Shown here piece after piece: positions 60,648-64,000 of a stretch of 64,000 nucleotides of DNA. Position numbers and translations under genes: made by a program. The DNA comes from Rotaria socialis (taxonomy: Eukaryota; Rotifera; Eurotatoria; Philodinida; Philodinidae). The notes beneath the pieces were generated by a model, which did no database searches, was not told the origin of the DNA, and saw nothing but the letters and a program-made list of their open reading frames with translations. How positions within the stretch are numbered: position 1 is the first letter of the stretch; each line of letters opens with the position of its first letter. The stretch covers positions 62,001 to 126,000 of the forward strand of contig CAJNYU010001901.1 in assembly GCA_905331475.1 (NCBI GenBank), in the 5' to 3' direction.

Positions 60648-63329
60648 ATGGTTATTGTGTTTCTTCTTTTTCTTTACATTCATGTGGGAAATTGCCAAAT
60701 AACAACAGCGAAAACACCGAATTGGCTTCACAATTGTTCATTTTTAAATGATATATACCTCTCAAACGCTGCAGTTTCCGATCAGTTTCAATTTAATAAT
60801 TATACATCAATTAGTCTTACAGCGAATTTCGCTTTTACACCCTCATCATTTTCATTGTCATCGTTTGAATTTGGCCTTATATATCGATTTCCTACATCGA
60901 ATTATCTTGTGCCCTTTCCTGTTATCTTTGATTGTGCATCTATTGTTCACTCTTGCCAATTGAAAACCATTACAGGTACAACAACGGCATTACGAGATTC
61001 TGAACCCATACGTGTACAATTAACACCATTTAATTATATGTCAACAATTACAAGAACTCCATTTAATCAAATGGGTTTATATTTAAAACAAGGACGATAT
61101 GAGATAAGTAATTGCTCATTGAATAATGGACAACAAACGACGGATCCAAAAACGATTTTCAATATTCAAATACAATATGAAAAACCTGTTGGTAAGTTTA
61201 CGAAGAATTCTTCTTCTTCTTATTATTATTATGATAGCTGTAGAAATATATTCAAATCTTTTCTAAGTAGACTGGCATATATATATATATATATGTTAAA
61301 AGCATGTAGACATGTTTGCATATTAGAAATAGCACATATTATATGTTTTCCTATTCTTTTTAATGAATATTAAAGAACAGAAAAAAAACAACTTCATTTG
61401 ATCCCTTGATTGAATTAATCATTCTTCTTTTTATTCTAAGATATAAAACGTACATGCCGATTTTCTTATTCTATATGTAGATTAGTATGGATCTCATTTG
61501 TATTAATGAGATGCTAGTATGTCCCTGTTGATGGCGGGTAAACTTTTTTTCACTATGTTCTAAATTACTTAGGATAAATTCGATCATGTCTTTATAGATT
61601 TTTACCATGATCATTAATAGAAAAGTGATCGGGGAATAGATTGAGTCAGAACACTTTGCTAACTTTAACTTGTTATCGTCAGTATTCAGAACGTTTCCTC
61701 TAAAGAAAGAATTTTAAGTTTAAATTTTACTTGTAGCAAATAACAGAAGGAAACATCGACAATTCTTGTGTTTTGAATTATACTGTTGTGTTGATCAAAA
61801 TGTCAATATGAAGAAGAAAAAAAAACGAAGACATTATAAGCCGTTGTAGCTTAGTAATCCCCTTCTGATAAGTGAAATGTAAATATGAGATCTTTGAATT
61901 TTTCTTTAGACATTTACAAGTAACACTGTAGATGTTTACCATTTTTTTGCTACAATATGCGAAGTATTTCAATGTACTCTATTTTCTGATCAGTTTCAAT
62001 CTGACTAACTTGTTGCAACTAAACAACAATAAGACAACATTTTGCAAAGGACTGATTAAATATCCATGGGTTTACATTTCGTCTATTGTTTTCATATGTA
62101 ACAGAATACAGAACGTAATTTTTTCTACGATAATAAAGTAGATTGCGTGATTTTAATGTAAAAGATACGACTCAAATTAGAGAATAAAAGAATCAGATTT
62201 TACTTGTTCAATAGATTCAAATATGCCAGCGACAAATGACGATTTAATTGTAATTCTTTTAAAAATTTCTGATAAAATGAAATGAAATTTAAAACTCGGA
62301 GCTAACTTTTGTTCTTCCTAAAACTGATCTATTTGGATTGTTTAGGAAGTTCATGTAATCCAACGAATGATATATGTGGTTCACCTTCTTTAACAAATTG
62401 CTCGTCATCAACATGCACTTGCCATTCGTTATCAAGTGCTCTTGTATCTTACTCCGATTCATTATATTGTGCTGATATGTTGAGTATTTCGAATTGTAAA
62501 ACGTTTCCATCACGCTGTGTGACATGGTGCAATGGAACAAGCAACTATCTATGTATTTGTCCATCAGGTTCATTTAAATTTCAACGAAATAATGTCTTCA
62601 TTTGCCAATTACCAATTAATTCAAATAATTGTTCGATTAGTGATAATGATGTACAGCGTTGTCCATCTGAGCAATGTTGTATAAATGGACAATGTATCGA
62701 TTGTTCGATGACGTCAACAACATCAAAGACACTAAATATGAACGAGTAAAAATTGCAGCTAGGAAAAATATTCATTTTTTCTATAAATTATTCCTTTTTT
62801 CTTCAGTAGTTCTGTTGATGATCGTAATCGAATAATATTTGGTATTGTAGTTGGTCTACTTGGTACATCAGTAGTTGTTCTTTTGGGTGCATTTTTATGG
62901 TTAAATAACAAACAAAAGCGACGTCAACAAAGAGCTGAAAAATCCCATTCACCGTCATATGCTTCATCAACATCATCACTTTATATTTCACCAAATCAAC
63001 GGCATGATACATTTCCATCGTCGATGTCAATGCTCTATCAGTTGCCACTTAATGAAGAAAATAAAAATAAAACAATTCATCGAACTGATTCCTTCCGACA
63101 AGCAGTTTTATCCGGTAATCGACAAAAGCAAATAACTGAACGTGTATCAACAAAACGAGATAGTTTTACTCATCAAAAAGGTGGCTGGTCATCACCGACA
63201 TTTAGCGCATTGGAATTTATGACACCATCCATGAATAATCAAAATCAATCATTTGATTTAGATAAAGAAAATAATAATATTTATCATATCATTGTTCCAC
63301 CAACATCAATGCATACTCATGCTGTGTAA
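60648..63329 (+). CDS. Receptor-like type I membrane protein with cysteine-rich ectodomain
   Basis: Unrecognised. Three exons: 60648-61191, 62346-62745, 62807-63329; sum 1467 nt, 488 aa. Start choice: ATG at 60648 opens a signal peptide (MVIVFLLFLYIHVGNC). Residues of about 18-180 form a beta-rich domain (CSFLNDIYLSNAAVSDQFQF, then GLYLKQGRYEISNCSL). Exon 2 is a Cys-rich module of about 130 residues with around 20 cysteines (SSCNPTNDICGSPSLTNC, CSSSTCTCHSL, CPSEQCCINGQC). A membrane segment, IIFGIVVGLLGTSVVVLLGA, follows in exon 3. A basic stop-transfer (NNKQKRRQQR) and a Ser/Thr-rich cytoplasmic tail of about 140 residues come last. Exon 1 is separated from the Cys-rich module by a 1.15-kb intron. 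The layout suggests cell-surface binding and signalling or adhesion; the ligand is unknown. Confidence 0.75.
61192..62345 (+). other. Long intron of the receptor-like gene
   Basis: About 1.15 kb, far longer than most introns in this window. Holds a short (TA)n run near 61280-61294. Nothing coding is supported within it. Confidence 0.55.
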
Positions 63330-64000
63330 ATATAATGACTGTAAACAACAAACCTGATTTGAACTTAGTTTTTTTTTGTCAATTTGTGGATCATTATCAT
63401 GATTTTCGTTTAAAAAAAGCATTTGCTGCACTTCGAATCAAGAACTTTTATTGTTTTTTTTTGTGACGTTAAAGTGCCAAATAAATATCTAGCTACGAGT
63501 GGCTACGCAGAGAAAAATATTCATCAATTGATCATATTTCAATAGAAACAATTGATTATATAAACGAGTCCAGTCTAGGGTAGGCTAAATATTTTTGGCA
63601 AAATGAAGTCTATACCCATGTAAAAATATACAATTCAAATCCATCAAAATCAATTATGATTGTCAGATTTCAATTTATTTTCTCTGTGACGCATGAAACA
63701 TTTCCATCTGGTTTGCATCAATTTAACTCTAGTTTTTAGAAAGTTTTAATCAATGTAATGTCGACGTTTTTACGTAGATTGTTTATTGAAGCTGTTTGAA
63801 AATGGATCGAGACCTCATGATTATAAACGATTGCTTAATGCGTTTCAATCTGATTCCAGCCCTACATACGAATCGGTTGAAATTTTAATAGTATTTTTGT
63901 TCCTTTCTTTTTTTTATAACGATAAGCGTTATTGATTTTCTTCTTAACTTTTGATTGTTTAGAAACGTAATGAGTATCTAATGCATGACTGTTCTCAAGA
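63330..64000. other. 3' flank of the receptor-like gene
   Basis: AT-rich, presumably 3' UTR then intergenic. No gene is supported before the window ends. Confidence 0.5.

Noticed and set aside
60359..60751. ORFs rich in PQPLSLSL or RERKRERL repeats
   Set aside because: They are translations of the 24-bp tandem array; the array is outside the supported coding exon.

Overview
The window is nuclear DNA of an animal. Its genes are split by mostly short GT-AG introns (many about 40-90 bases), the sequence is AT-rich throughout, and the proteins are animal ones: an RBFOX splicing factor, a KIF1A/UNC-104 kinesin, an M13 (neprilysin-like) peptidase, a carnitine-pathway dioxygenase, Enhancer of rudimentary homolog and a rhodopsin-like GPCR. 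Short introns, single-exon GPCR and CD225 genes, a bacterial-looking PLP enzyme and several fold-back elements suggest a compact spiralian genome. A bdelloid rotifer is the best guess, but this is inference. There is no operon, CRISPR array, rRNA gene or convincing tRNA gene.

Layout. 0.9-5.4 kb: RBFOX-type RNA-binding protein (+), about 11 constant exons plus one frame-switching cassette. 8.8-9.3 kb: CD225/dispanin membrane protein (+). 10.1-10.4 kb: fold-back element. 12.1-13.5 kb: class-V PLP enzyme (-). 14.5-17.7 kb: M13 peptidase (-), 18 exons. 20.0-21.3 kb: gamma-butyrobetaine dioxygenase-like protein (+). 22.2-31.5 kb: KIF1A/UNC-104 kinesin (-), 26 exons, with two optional in-frame exons and a MITE in intron 2. 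33.8-35.4 kb: small helical protein (-), model unresolved. 36.36-36.72 kb: ERH (+). 36.7-42.1 kb: gene-poor, with a compositionally odd block at 38.2-39.3 kb. 42.1-43.1 kb: GPCR (+). 44.1-45.5 kb: large fold-back element. 47.2-48.2 kb: broken secreted-protein gene (+), followed by another fold-back at 48.4-49.0 kb. 50.1-51.8 kb: type II membrane protein (+). 53.6-54.8 kb: coiled-coil protein with a frame break (+). 54.8-60.6 kb: gene-poor. 60.6-63.3 kb: receptor-like type I membrane protein (+).

The genes do not form one pathway; they look like independent neighbours. Two could be functionally linked: RBFOX proteins control neuronal exons, and the KIF1A gene carries optional exons, but no direct regulation was demonstrated. 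Exon models were built by hand from conserved protein sequence, GT-AG borders and phase. For RBFOX, the peptidase, the dioxygenase, the kinesin, ERH and both membrane proteins, the summed exon lengths are multiples of three, which supports them.
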